Source of the DNA: Kingdonia uniflora | Lineage: Eukaryota > Streptophyta > Magnoliopsida > Ranunculales > Circaeasteraceae | Assembly: GCA_014058105.1 (NCBI GenBank) | Contig: JACGCM010001747.1 | Location: forward strand, 2,914,001 to 2,978,000 | DNA: 64,000 nucleotides | Direction of reading: 5' to 3' | Shown here: one piece after another, positions 22,383 to 32,153 of the stretch | How the letters are laid out: each line of letters opens with the position of its first letter | How positions within the stretch are numbered: position 1 is the stretch's first letter | The notes under the pieces: generated by a model | What the model was told of the DNA's origin: nothing | What the model saw: only the letters and a program-made list of their open reading frames with translations | The model's database searches: none | Program-made: the position numbers and the translations under genes

Positions 22383-23003
22383 TGCAATGGCCAAATTCTG
22401 TATACTCAAAATGGCTTGTAATTCGCTATCACACCAATGAACCTGTAACAATATTCTAATGGAAATTAAGAAATGAAACAGGCGATTTTAGTGTGGAAAA
22501 CTTTTGAATAGGTAAAAACCACTACCTCGTGTGGAGGATTTTTGTGAAAGTATATTTATTGCTTGAGGCAGATATCTTTATTACAAGTGATCTCTAAATA
22601 TAGAAATGCTTTTAACCTTGTACTAAGGAGTTGTTAATCTTTTATGAGAGTCTCGAATCGACAGTTTCTTAATGATCTCTTGTGTAATTTTTTTGGTCCA
22701 TGTCTCTTATGGAACTTTTCCTTTATATATGCATTCTCTACAGCTCTTCGTCGTGTTAGGGCATGCTTTCCGAACAATATGGTTAGTGGCGGTTGACCGA
22801 ATAACTGACGAGTTTGTGGGAGACAGGTATCTCTGACAGGATAAGGTTTTTAGGTTTAAGTTCGGCCCACGTTTTTAACCAGTTCGTGGGGTAGGTTAGA
22901 ATGTTGGCTGGGGAAATATGTTAAAAATGCGTGAGTCTGAGATGGAGGTAATTTGAACTAGGTGAGCTTGACTTTGGGTGTGATCGAGGGATAAGTCCCT
23001 ATA
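22383..23003 (-). repeat. LTR 3, shared by copies B (5') and D (3')
   Basis: The LTR is 621 bp. The minus-strand end is CCATTGCA and the start reads TATAGGG (TG mutated to TA). A TATA box lies near 22722-22729 on the minus strand. On the B side it meets a PBS. On the other side it meets the accessory region of copy D, where the PPT segment of about 210 bp has been deleted. It therefore sits in the position of both a 5' and a 3' LTR. Confidence 0.8.
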
Positions 23004-23038
23004 CTTGGTAAAACTTACCTGCATAATTAATGTAGGGT

Positions 23039-23048
23039 TATATAAATA
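23039..23048 (+). promoter_or_regulatory. TATA box of accessory ORF 1 (copy D)
   Basis: TATATAAATA lies 76 bp before the ATG at 23115, matching the spacing in copy B (78 bp). Confidence 0.45.
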
Positions 23049-23114
23049 GTACCTGTATCAAATCCTTGAAATAGAGTATGCTTGTAATCTGTAAAATTCT
23101 CTGAAATACTAAAA

Positions 23115-23321
23115 ATGGTGAAGACTCGGAGGATGGTCCTTGAAGAGAGCATTGCGCCTGAAATGCAAAGCTTGAAGTTAAAATATTTTGGTGACCAATC
23201 CTTGGAGATGTCGATACCCGCTTCTATTCCTCCGACTTATCAAGCCATGTCGGAAGACGAAGCGGTTGAAGCCGAGGAGGAAATCTACTATAAGTATAAG
23301 TTTTACGTCGCCGTTTTGTAA
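23115..23321 (+). pseudogene. Small accessory ORF 1, MVKTR type (copy D)
   Basis: The frame reads MVKTRRMVLEESIAPEMQSLKLKYFGDQSLEM and is colinear with the copy B ORF at 12466. It stops at 23319-23321 where B reads through (VLTGED), so this copy is probably shortened by a nonsense change. Similar coding continues after the stop (GEERWACLRTM). No known domain is recognised. The plus strand is antisense to gag-pol. Confidence 0.5.
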
Positions 23322-24327
23322 GGCGAGGAACGTTGGGCTTGTCTCCGTACTATGACGGAGGACAAGGTTGGGGGATTAGATACAGGGATAGGTATAACTG
23401 CTAATTTCTTGTATCACAATGGATTCTAAGGTTGGTTCTTCTTCATCTCTGCCAACTCTTCGAAGGTGGCAGTTTCAGAGGAGGAGGTGATGGTAGTAGA
23501 GGAGGGAGACAACCAATGGAAGTCTGCTTCTGCATTTCTATCACGTTTTGGTACTTAGAGGACCTTTAGTTTAAAGAGTTGGTGCCAGCACTGAGTCTAC
23601 TGCTTGCATAGTTTCCATTTGAAGCTCGACTAGATTTTGACCATACTCATGTGAGGGAAGCTTTTTGTTGGTTCCAATTTCTTCTTTACATCAGGGTGAA
23701 AGATCACTGAACCAAGACAAACTAATGGATCTGATTTGTCAGAGTACCTTAATGACGTGTTACTTGTAATAATACTCAAAAACATGTTATCTGTAAAATA
23801 CCTAAAGTTGGGTGTTTGGACATATTAGGTCTCTATGATATAGCTGAGATCGATTACTGAAAGACTTGTTATCTGTAAAATCTAGTTTAATTTTATTTAT
23901 AGGAATTAAATTTGTTATCCAATTACTTGTGCTTATGTAGATAGAAAATAGCTCGTTGAATCGAACTGAAATATTTGATAGAATTTTGAAATGTATTGAA
24001 GTTTATGAGTACCGAAAGTAATGTTATTGTAACATTCGAACTGAGATATATATGTGGAAAAATTTATCTGGTAATGTAAGTACGATATGTCTACGCGTTG
24101 GAAATAAGGGAGATACAAATTGTAGGCAATCTGTAATGCAAAAATTCAAACTAATAGAGGTTGATAGAAGAATAAACCTTGAAATAATAAGCATGACTTG
24201 AAAAATAATGTAACGTATGAGTTCGAGGGAATGAATAAGTTCAAATAGTCTATCTCAAGATTTTTGGGTTTTTGTTATGTGATAAAAGATCAAAATCATG
24301 TTTTGAGGGGAAAGTGTTGCACAAATG
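23322..24327. other. Region between accessory ORFs 1 and 2 (copy D)
   Basis: No gene is seen. It is colinear with the same interval in copy B. The motif 'TTATCTGTAAAAT' recurs near 23788 and 23870. Confidence 0.5.
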
Positions 24328-24339
24328 TATAAATAAGGG
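24328..24339 (+). promoter_or_regulatory. TATA box of accessory ORF 2 (copy D)
   Basis: TATAAATAAGGG lies 47 bp before the MVWTR start at 24375. The same sequence stands 45 bp before ORF 2 in copy B. Confidence 0.45.
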
Positions 24340-24371
24340 TATAATTTATTTTTGTATATGGAGAAGGGATT

Positions 24372-24728
24372 ATGATGGTGTGGACTCGATCTCGGAGAAG
24401 TCATCATGCCACTGAAGGACGATTGGCTATAAAGATTGCTGAAGCGTGGGAGAAGATTTTTGGATTGTTTGGTTATGACGCTGAGTTACTAGTGAGGGAG
24501 TGTCAGCTCAAATGACTGGATATAAGGGGTAGGGAACTTGAGTATGCCCGGTATTTCTATGAGGTATGCTTTTGTGAATTGGTGTGGGATCCTGTAGATT
24601 GAGAAGAGATGAATGGATTGATTGCTGAGGTGGAGATCGAATTTAAAGATGGGATGATCGAGGGAGGAGATCTGATCAGATGTGGCCGCTCAGGTCATCA
24701 AGGCTATTTTAGATGTAATTATATGTAA
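24372..24728 (+). pseudogene. Small accessory ORF 2 (copy D)
   Basis: The frame starts MMVWTRSRRSHHATEGRLAIK and runs to a terminal 'GYFRCNYM' followed by TAA, close to the C-terminus in copy C (CFKYNYM). Two in-frame TGA codons break it (near 24514 and 24601). Shared start and end in D and C define a complete single-exon protein of about 118 residues. Function and family are unknown. Its own TATA box lies upstream. Confidence 0.55.
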
Positions 24729-25105
24729 AGTGTTATCCTAAATAAATGCAAGTGTTGCTGAATTTAACAGAAAATTTAGAAGTCAATTTGATCCTTTATA
24801 GTTACAAATGCCGTTTGAGACTGTTTTGACAAACTAATTTTAAATAACTTTGAAAATTTTGTTAGCTTTGAAAATGGCACCATTAGTACTACAGGTATAA
24901 CCAACAAGAACAGAAAAATGTAGGAGCTTCAAGTTATGTTTTTTTATGTAAAACTGTTAAAATCTGATATCGTAGAGTGTGAGTCATCATGAGTGTGGGG
25001 TGGTCAGATAAATATATGGTAATATGAGATAAATATAGATTAAAATGTGAGGGGAAGGGTAATGATTGAAAGATAGTTTTATTAAGAAGATACATGATGT
25101 CTAAC
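24729..25105. other. Spacer before the multi-exon accessory gene (copy D)
   Basis: There is no gene. It is colinear with 14040-14475 in copy B. Confidence 0.45.
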
Positions 25106-25418
25106 ATGGATAGTGGAAAAGATGCCTCGGTTCCAAAACTAAGGATGGGTCGTGCGAGGTGCAATAACTGCCAGCCGTTAGAGACAAAAAGAATAAATAG
25201 TACTTCGTCTTAATCATTCAAATGTTTTTCAACTTCTGAAAATTTGGAGAGTACAGAGAGAGAAGCGCATAAAAAGTACAGAGGATTTGGTAAGGATTTA
25301 TCTGAGGGTGATCAACAGTCGAAGAGAGTTGCAGGCACAAAATCATGTAGGTGGCTATATAGTAGCATTGTCAGGGAAGAACTTGGTGCTATTGCAGATT
25401 CTCATTCTGACACTGAAG
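25106..25418 (+). pseudogene. Multi-exon accessory gene, exon 1 (copy D)
   Basis: From the ATG at 25106 the frame reads MDSGKDASVPKLRMGRARCN, has one TAA near 25208, then stays open (SEGDQQSKRVAGTKSCR, ADSHSDTE) to a GTTAGT donor at 25419. The next exon starts after TAG at 25599-25601. The phase is one base off the downstream exon, suggesting one small indel. It is Ser/Lys/Glu-rich without a recognised domain. Copy B is deleted from just after this start codon. Confidence 0.4.
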
Positions 25419-25601
25419 GTTAGTAGAGACGTATGCTATCTTTTTTTTGCAAATCGTAACCTATTTTAAGCAAATCTCTAAAAAATTACTATTTATAACA
25501 ACCTATGATATTTGACATATAGAAAAAATATTTGAAAGATATATTGCATATGAATGATCGATGTGTATGAAATAATGATAGATACCTGAACCTGTATGTA
25601 G

Positions 25602-26407
25602 GTCGAACGTGAGAGGTATTTGTTTAGGATCAAACTTTGCTTGTAAAATTGTAGTTGAGATGGATAGTTCGCCTTTTAACAAGGTTTCGACCTCCGGTCG
25701 GATGGTAGAGTCTTATAGTTATGTTGAAGTAGGATTGGAGCAATTTCCATGCTTTCCTGGTAAATTGGTGGTCTATCCCCCTGGTTTAGATGTATTTAAA
25801 GAATTTTGTAAAGCCAAGGCTGCCGTAGGAGGGAAATGGGGTAATTGCGTAGAATATGTTGGTAGGATGTTTAGGGGGTGTACTGTAGTGACGGGGGAAG
25901 AGTATTTTTATTTGTTTGCCGACTTTGAGGAGGAAAAATCAGATAGGGGTATAGATAAATCGATCTCGTTAGAATATTTTGATGGGAGTGTTTGGAGTGA
26001 CCTTTCAAAGGGTTTCTTGTGTTACCTATCTCAATTAGTGTACGGGTTGAGTTTTTCCCTTACCAATTTGGCGAAAGGGATTATGAATATGATTGAGGCA
26101 TGTCCTGTTCAATTGTATAGGAACATGTGGGAGGTAATAACTGTTTGCGACCATCCGAATAAAAAGTGGGAGGATGAGGGAATAGTGAGGAAGATATTCC
26201 CTGACGACGTATTACAATTTTATGGGGTAAGGAATTATCACTCCAGTAGTGGGGCATAATTCTGTGCGAGTGCAACTCGGCGTCGCTTCTTCGATCTTAA
26301 TTCAGCAGGTCAAGCCTAGAATGACAACGTAATATGGGTGAAGGGTAATTGTTTTCAGAGAGATGATAAAAAACTTTTAGATCTTCTGTTTAGAACTGTA
26401 AAACAAA
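25602..26407 (+). pseudogene. Multi-exon accessory gene, gypsy-type-transposon-like exon (copy D)
   Basis: A 216-codon open stretch (25609-26259) is the best-preserved copy of this domain. It contains 'FPGKLVVYPPGLDVFKEF', 'WSDLSKGFLCYLSQLVYGLSF', 'ACPVQLYRNMWEVITVCDHPNKKW' and 'DDVLQFYGVRNYH'. A TAA at 26257-26259 interrupts it. Coding resumes to 'NDNVIWVKGNC' and a GTAAGT donor at 26408. The plan resembles the plant 'putative gypsy type transposon' family, a TE-encoded domain of unknown function. Equivalent exons are in A (44-897), C (49240-48400) and E (30611-30952). Confidence 0.65.
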
Positions 26408-26493
26408 GTAAGTATAGCAATGCATAGAGTATAATATTAATATGTATTAACTAATGATCTTTTGGTGATAATAACAAATGTTGTGCTTGGCAG

Positions 26494-26996
26494 GCCCAAA
26501 GTCCCGAGTGGAGAGGAAAGATTCATTGTTGGATGAAGTCGTGGAGGAAAAGGTTGAGCTCAAATTTGTGTTAGAAGGACTTGGCCTTAGCAGAAAGATG
26601 AGGGCTGGGAGCAAATCAAAAAAAGATCAAAAATCTCAATGGACCATGCTGATGGTGGGTGTTGATGATGGGAAGAAGAGAGGAATTAGTGGGGAAGGTC
26701 AAACCAATGTGGCCAAGACCCCTAGAATAGACAACTCAGTTCAGCCGAAGTCTATTACGTTGAGCAAATTAGCTCAGACGTTTCCAAAAAAATAGATGTT
26801 GAAGCGTCTTTCGGCCTTTGGTACCACTGGAAGTGGTGAGAGCGACGAAAAACAGAATAGGTGAGGGATCAAATCTTTGGGGAGGTCAGGGGAAAAGATC
26901 GATGAAGAGCGATCTGCTGTTGAGGACGATCTCATAGTAGTAGAGGAAAGGGATAGGCTGGCGGATCTTCATGGAGAGGAGGACATGAGTAGGATG
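26494..26996 (+). pseudogene. Multi-exon accessory gene, linker exon (copy D)
   Basis: The exon lies between acceptor CAG (26491-26493) and donor GTATAT (26997). The first part is open (26478-26795): 'VERKDSLLDEVVEEKVELKFVLEGLGL', then a Lys/Gly-rich stretch 'KKRGISGEGQTNVAKTPRID', which is basic and probably disordered. A TAG near 26793 and a shift break it before a Glu/Asp/Ala-rich end (AVEERDRLADLHGEEDMSR-like). Copy E has the same exon at 31035-31528. Confidence 0.55.
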
Positions 26997-27076
26997 GTAT
27001 ATATTTATGTTTGATCATGTGAAATATTTATTTATTGCATTTTGAACTCACACTGAGGTCAATTTGTTTTATGCAG

Positions 27077-27505
27077 GTTACTTGTTTGGTGAAGAGGATT
27101 TGGCTCGGAGTGGAAGAAGAGAAATCCGAGCTGATGAAGGTGAAGGTCGAGCTTGAAAAGAAGGCAACTCGGGCGAAGGCTGATGCACTCAAGGTTGCAA
27201 AGAAGTTAGAGGCCATGAAGGCTTCCCATGTAGTGGCGATTGGCCATCTACAAGCGGAGGCGACGGTGAATCTGGAGGAGGTGGAGGCAGAGTGTGAAAG
27301 GCTTGGGGGCCACCTGATGTCGAATGGATATTCTGAGGATGAGGTAGATGCCATTAAGGCAGATACCTATGTTGAGGAGGGTGATGATGAAGAAGTGGAT
27401 GAGGTGGCGGTGGGAGTTGTTGATGGGCTAGACGGTGTTTCCTGCCAGACGGTGCTAGACAATCAAGGGGATGACACCGAACTTCCCGAGGGCGAGAATG
27501 AAAAG
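27077..27505 (+). CDS. Multi-exon accessory gene, coiled-coil and acidic-patch exon (copy D)
   Basis: This exon is intact. Acceptor CAG is at 27074-27076 and donor GTAAGG at 27506, with an open frame throughout. It encodes a heptad coiled coil (VEEEKSELMKVKVELEKKAT...), then 'AIGHLQAEATVNLEEVEAE', a conserved 'GYSEDEVDAIKADTYVEEGD' acidic patch, and 'GVVDGLDGVSCQTVLDNQGD'. Copy E (31610-32036) has the same exon, also open apart from its last codons. Such sequences are seen in plant TE-derived proteins of unknown role. It could mediate oligomerisation, which is an inference from the coiled coil only. Confidence 0.6.
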
Positions 27506-27632
27506 GTAAGGTAGAGAAATGACTTTGTATGAGTATTTTGAAGTGTCTTGTAAATTGTTGGATTCGTGCGTATTGAATAGACTTCTATCGGATGAGCTAC
27601 CTTTTTTGTTTTTGGTTGTAACCTTCCTCTAG

Positions 27633-27734
27633 GCACTTAGAGAAATGAGTCTCAGAATAACAGATCTAGAGACTGAGCTTGCCAGGGATAGAGAGATCTC
27701 CACTGCCATGCAGTTTTCACAAGTGGAGCTGCAG
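27633..27734 (+). CDS. Multi-exon accessory gene, short exon (copy D)
   Basis: This 102-bp exon lies between acceptor AG (27631-27632) and donor GTTAGA (27735). It encodes 'ALREMSLRITDLETELARDRE' plus a few residues, a further coiled-coil heptad run in frame. Copy E has the same exon start at 32154, with the donor lost. Confidence 0.5.
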
Positions 27735-28101
27735 GTTAGATAGAAATAGGTCTTCTGACTTGTATGCAATATTGACATAAAAATATTAAGTAAATATGAT
27801 AACATAAAGCATGGAGGCAGACCAAAAACTTGCTATCAGTTTTAGGTAAATAATACTAATATAGTGTATAGGAAAATTTAAAGTATGTAGATAAAGTAGT
27901 ATATAGAAAACATGTACCTTAGACTTCAAAATCATGTCATGGAGCACCTAACTGAGATTGTTCCTCGACCTTTAAGTCTAAAAGTAGTTATGCATAGTAG
28001 ATGTTAGAAATCAGATATATTTTAGAAATGATATATATATATATATGATGATGATGGGTATTCTAAATTGGGCTGTATATAATGTATCTATTATTGTACA
28101 G
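27735..28101 (+). other. Intron of the multi-exon accessory gene (copy D)
   Basis: This AT-rich intron of 367 bp runs from GTTAGA to ...TTGTACAG. It includes an (AT)n run near 28030. No coding is seen. The matching intron in E spans about 32256-32619. Confidence 0.5.
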
Positions 28102-29400
28102 GTCGAATTGGATTCAGTTTGCTCGCGTGAAGATGAGGTGTTCCAATGTAATCGAGAATTTGTGGAGGAGTTGGATAGGGTGAGGGAGACGAATCGGAAC
28201 AGAGAAGACTAGCTCGTAAAGGTGCATTTTAAATTTGTTGAGGAATCCCAGACTGTTTGTCAACCTCACTTGCATGATCGATGAGAAGGATGCCGAAATT
28301 GGCAAGGGGCTAAAAGAGCTTGCAGAGAAAAAAGAACACGCTGTGAAGCTTCAAAGTCGGATTGACACGCTGATGGTTAAGGGTAGCAAACTGAAATGGC
28401 TTAATACCGTATTCAGGCGCTTGAAAGATCGAAGGGGCAATCTCGAGCTGATATTCAGAATTATAGAAGTGAACTGGAACGATTGAAATAGAAAATTATA
28501 GAAAAAGATAATAAACTGAAGATGGCTCATGAAAATCTATCAGCCTCGGAAGCTGCAGCCTAACATCTGCATATAGCCCTACCCCCGCCAAGGATATGGA
28601 ATTTTGGTGGATACAACAGAGGTGTTGCGAGTTAAATGAGACGGTGGCACGCTTGAAGACCAAATTGGCGCAAGCTAACGCGCGTGTCAAGAAAATTGAG
28701 GCTAGAGAGCGCTCGAAGGGGAGTAGAAATGATGTTAAAGTTCCTCTAGTCTAAGGGGATGTTATTAGCCTGTCAGGTCAAATTTGTGAACTAGAAGGTG
28801 ATGTAGCTCGAATTCAGAGGCATGTGCAGAAAATGAACACAAACTTAAGGGAATGCCAACACAAGTTGGATGCTTCTCTTGTCAGGGAGAAGGTCCTGGA
28901 AGAGGAAATCAGGTCGAAGGAAATTTGGATGAAGAAAAAAGATGATTTATTAAGGGATACTTTCACCTGGAAAGAGCTGAATGCAAAAATCGAGAGATTT
29001 TGAGCCCAAGTGGTGGACCTAGAGGCCTTTAACAAGGCTAAATCAGCAAAATTTGCCAAAAATTAAAAGAGACTATAGTTTTTGATGCTCGGACAGAAAT
29101 AGAAATGACACATCAGAAGAAACTGTACGCAACTTTTGAGTCACGCCTCGAGAAGGTGAGATCTCATTTTTAAGGATCGTTATAGCTCATGCGTCACGCA
29201 TAGAGCTGTTAAAGTCGACCGTTGCGTATTTTGTAGAGGAAGTAAAAAGACTTGAGTTAGAACGAGATACCTTGTTCAAGAGTTTGTCTGACAAGGGATA
29301 CATTTGTAGAGTCAATAAAGATCGAGGAAACTGTATGGCCTTATTGAAAACGAATTTAGGCCCTCGACCTGCTAATCTGATAGAGAGGGGCTGAGTTGCT
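28102..29400 (+). pseudogene. Multi-exon accessory gene, long coiled-coil part (copy D)
   Basis: It begins 'VELDSVCSREDEVFQCNREFVEELDR' after an acceptor CAG at 28099-28101. It continues with coiled-coil coding in shifting frames, including the open piece 28235-28486 (KGLKELAEKKEHAVKLQSRIDTLMVKG), and ends near 29370 with 'NLGPRPANL'. Copies B (14555-15800) and E (32620-33885) are colinear. There are in-frame stops (28209-28211, 28487-28489, 28753) and indels. It is the C-terminal rod of the accessory protein. Confidence 0.55.
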
Positions 29401-29509
29401 GCAACTCACGAACTGAATTCTGATCGACCTCCTGCTGAAGGACAAAACATGGTTGACATCCTAGCAGTAGAAAAAAATCTATTGCAATGTGACCTGAAAA
29501 TCAATAGTA

Positions 29510-30190
29510 TCTGTCGCAGGCATATTGAAATAGATGAAAGCTAGTATGACCTTTGCCTTATCTTATGTCTGGTGGGGTCTTTGATATAAAACAAGTTTTT
29601 ACATTTATTTCAATCGCAGAGATGGGTTGAGTTAGCCAAACATAGTTAATCTTGATTTAACTGTAGTAATGTTGCAGACATATTGAAAGTGATAAATGCT
29701 AGTATTACCTTTGCCTTATCTTATGCCTATTAGAGTCATTGATATGAAACAAGTTTCTACATTTGTTTCAATCACAGAGATTTAGTAGAGTCAGTCAAAC
29801 CAAGTGTTATCATTGATTTAACTGGTATAATGTCCTAAACAAGTTAAAGTAGATAAAGGCTAGCATTACTTTTGCCATATCTCATGTTTGGTAGAGTCTT
29901 TGATATTAAACAAGTTTCTACATTTATTTCAATCGCTGAGATTTAGTAGAATTAGCCAAACCAAGTGTTATCCTTGATTTAACTGGTATAATGTCCCAAA
30001 CAAGTTGATGTAGATGAAGGCTAGTATTACCTTTGCCCTATCTCATGTTTGGTAGAGTCTTTAATATAAAGCAAGTTTCTACATTTGTCTTAATCGCAAA
30101 TATTTAATAGAGTAAGCCAAACCAAGTGTTATCCTTGATTTAACTGGTATAAGATCGATTGAAAGCTAGTATTATCTATGCTTTAATCTA
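29510..30190. repeat. Tandem repeat of about 160 bp (copy D 3' spacer)
   Basis: The marker AGTAT(G/T)AC recurs at 29543, 29701, 29862 (as AGCATTAC) and 30023, and at 30168 as AGTATTATC. Spacings are 158, 161, 161 and 145. Units include 'TTTGATATNAAACAAGTTTCTACATTT' and 'CCAAGTGTTATCCTTGATTTAACTGGTAT'. This is the best array of the three. Confidence 0.85.
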
Positions 30191-30309
30191 CAGAATGTGG
30201 TTGAATCTACGCAAGTAGAGAGATGTGAAAAACTAAGAAGTTTCATTGATCAGTTTAATATTTATATTGGATGGAGATGAAAATCTTACTTTTGTAATTT
30301 AGAAAACAA

Positions 30310-30610
30310 AAAATCAAAAGTGAGAAACAAAAATAGAGTAGTAAGACACTTAACGGTAGTACCATTTCAGTTGCCTAGTGTTCCAAGGATTTGAAATGGG
30401 GATTCCATCTTCTGCCATGAGATAATATGATCCCAGGCCTGAGACACCTGTGATAATAAATGGACCCTCTTAATTGTCGGTAATTTTCCAGCGTGAGGCT
30501 CTTTGTAATGTTGAGGAGTCTCTTTGAGGACGAGATCATCGATTTGGAAGGTACGGTTTCTGACTCGGCTATTGTAGGACCTGGCTAGCATATGACGATA
30601 TTGACCTAGG
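30310..30610 (-). pseudogene. Integrase C-terminus remnant (copy D)
   Basis: The minus strand, open at 30591-30367, reads MLARSYNSRVRNRTFQIDDLVLKE, then in another frame the 'PNPWNT'-type end near 30390. It is nearly identical in position to the integrase tail of copy B (16940-16700). It stops at about 30610, where accessory-gene sequence of copy E begins, so the integrase core was lost in a deletion or recombination. Confidence 0.75.
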
Positions 30611-30952
30611 TTAGCGATGATGGGTATTATGAATATGATTGGGGCATGTCCTATTCAATTGAAAGGGAACATGTAGTAGGTAATAACTATTTGCGACCAT
30701 CTGAATAAAAAATAGGAGAATGAGGGAAAAGTGAGGAGGATATCCCCTGAGGACGTATTGTAGTTTTATGGGGTGAAGAATTATCATGCCAGTGGTGGGC
30801 ATATTTCTGTGCGAGTGCAACTCATCGTCGCTTCTTTGATCTTAATTCAGCAGGTCGAGCCTGGAATGACAACGTAATATGGGTGAAGGGTAATTGTCTT
30901 CAGGGAGATAATGAAGAAGCTTTGGATCTTCTGTTTAGAACTCTAAAAAAAA
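30611..30952 (+). pseudogene. Accessory gene, transposon-like exon, 3' part (copy E)
   Basis: It starts abruptly at a sequence equal to about 26080 of copy D (ATTATGAATATGATTGNGGC). It continues through 'ACPIQLKGNM', 'PEDVL.FYGVKNYHASGG' and 'AWNDNVIWVKGNC' to a GTATGT donor at 30953. The first half of the exon and ORFs 1 and 2 are absent. Stops at about 30673 and 30714 break it. It is a remnant of a fifth accessory region in the same orientation as D. Confidence 0.65.
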
Positions 30953-31034
30953 GTATGTAACAATGCATAGTGTAATATTGATATGTATGAACTGATGATC
31001 TTTTGGTGATAATAACAAATGTTGTACATGGCAG

Positions 31035-31528
31035 ACCCGATGTCCCGAGTGGAGAGGAAAGATTTATTGTTAGACGAAGTTGTGGAGGAAGAGGTTGAGC
31101 TCGAATTTGTATTGGAAGGACTTGGCCTTAGAAGAAAGAAGCAAGTCAAAAAAGGTTCAAAAGTCTCAATCGACCAGGCTGATGGCGGGTGTTGATGATG
31201 GGAAGAAGAGAGGAACAGGTGGGGAGGGTCATACCAATGTGGCCAAGACCCCTAGAATAGACATTTCGGTTCAGCTGAAGTCTATTACGTCGAGCAAATT
31301 AGCTCGAACGTTTCCAAAAAAAATAGATGTTGAAGCGTCTGTCGGTCTTTGGTACCACTGGAAGTGGTGAGATCGACGAAAAAAGGGAAAAGGAGAATGA
31401 TCAAACATTCGGGGAGGTGGGGGGAAAAAGTCATTAAAGAGCGACCTGCTGCTGAGGATGATCTCAAAGCATTAGAGGAAAGGGCCAGGCTGGCGGCGCT
31501 TCATGGTGAGGAGGACATGAGTAGGACG
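31035..31528 (+). pseudogene. Accessory gene, linker exon (copy E)
   Basis: The exon lies between acceptor CAG (31032-31034) and donor GTGTGT (31529). It encodes 'VERKDLLLDEVVEEEVELEFVLEGLGL', a Lys-rich stretch 'KKRGTGGEGHTNVAKTPRID', then 'RPAAEDDLKALEERARLAALHGEEDMSR' in another frame (31349-31546). It is colinear with D 26494-26996. A small deletion in the Lys-rich part and a frameshift near 31350 break it. Confidence 0.55.
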
Positions 31529-31609
31529 GTGTGTATTTATTTTTGATCATGTGAAATAGTTATTTTTGTGTTTTGATCTCACGTTGAGGTCGATTATTTT
31601 TACGCAAGT

Positions 31610-32036
31610 TGCTCATTTGGTGAAGGGGATTTGGCTCGGAGTGGAAGAAGAAAAATCCGAGCTGATGAAGGTGAAGATCGAGCTTGAAATGAAGATAGCT
31701 CGAGCAAAGGCTGATGCTCTTAAGGAAACAAAGAAGTTAGAGGCCCTGAAGGCTTCCCATGCAGTGGCGATTGGCCATCTACAAGCAGAGGCGAGGGTAA
31801 ATCTGGAGGAGGTGGAGGCAGAACGCAAAATGCTTGGGCACCACCCGATGTTGAAGGGATATTTTGAGGATGAGGTAAATGCCATTAAGGCAGATACCTA
31901 TGTTGAGGAGGGTGATGATGAAGAAGTGGAAGAGGTGGCAGTGGGAGTTGTTGATGGGCTAGACGGTGTCTCTCACCAGGCGGCGCTAGACAATCGAGGG
32001 GATGACACCAAAATCCCATAGGGCAAGAATGAGAAG
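31610..32036 (+). CDS. Accessory gene, coiled-coil and acidic-patch exon (copy E)
   Basis: It is colinear with D 27077-27505 and open almost throughout (31566-32021): 'VEEEKSELMKVKIELEMKIARAKADAL', 'AIGHLQAEARVNLEEVEAER', 'GYFEDEVNAIKADTYVEEGD'. A TAG at 32019-32021 comes five codons before the donor GTAGGG (32037). The acceptor CAG is changed to CAA, with an AG one base further on. Long open frames in both D and E make this the best-conserved part of the accessory gene. Confidence 0.55.
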
Positions 32037-32153
32037 GTAGGGAAAAGAAATGACCTTGTATAAGTATTTTGAAAGTGTCTTGTAAATTGTTGGATTTGGG
32101 CGTATTGAAAAGACTTATGTAGGCTGAGCCCTTTTTTTGTAACCGTCTTATAG

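Larger units (their letters stand above)
11483..23003 (-). mobile_element. Ty3/gypsy Tat-lineage element copy B
   Basis: This is a structurally complete but decayed element: LTR 3 (22383-23003), PBS remnant, gag, protease, RT, RNase H, second RNase H, integrase, a tandem-repeat spacer, antisense accessory region (12466-15800), PPT and LTR 2. All gag-pol genes are on the minus strand. The 5' LTR also serves as the 3' LTR of the neighbouring copy D, so the two share an LTR. The accessory gene has lost its transposon-like exons and first coiled-coil exons in one internal deletion near 14490. Stops and shifts are spread through all genes. Confidence 0.85.
23004..30610 (-). mobile_element. Ty3/gypsy Tat-lineage element copy D (gag-pol deleted)
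   Basis: What remains is, on the minus strand, only the integrase C-terminus (30610-30310), a tandem-repeat spacer, and the antisense accessory region (23115-29400) up to LTR 3. Gag, protease, RT and the integrase core are gone. At about 30605-30620 the sequence passes directly into the accessory gene of copy E. The accessory region here is the most complete of the B/D/E subfamily. Confidence 0.75.
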
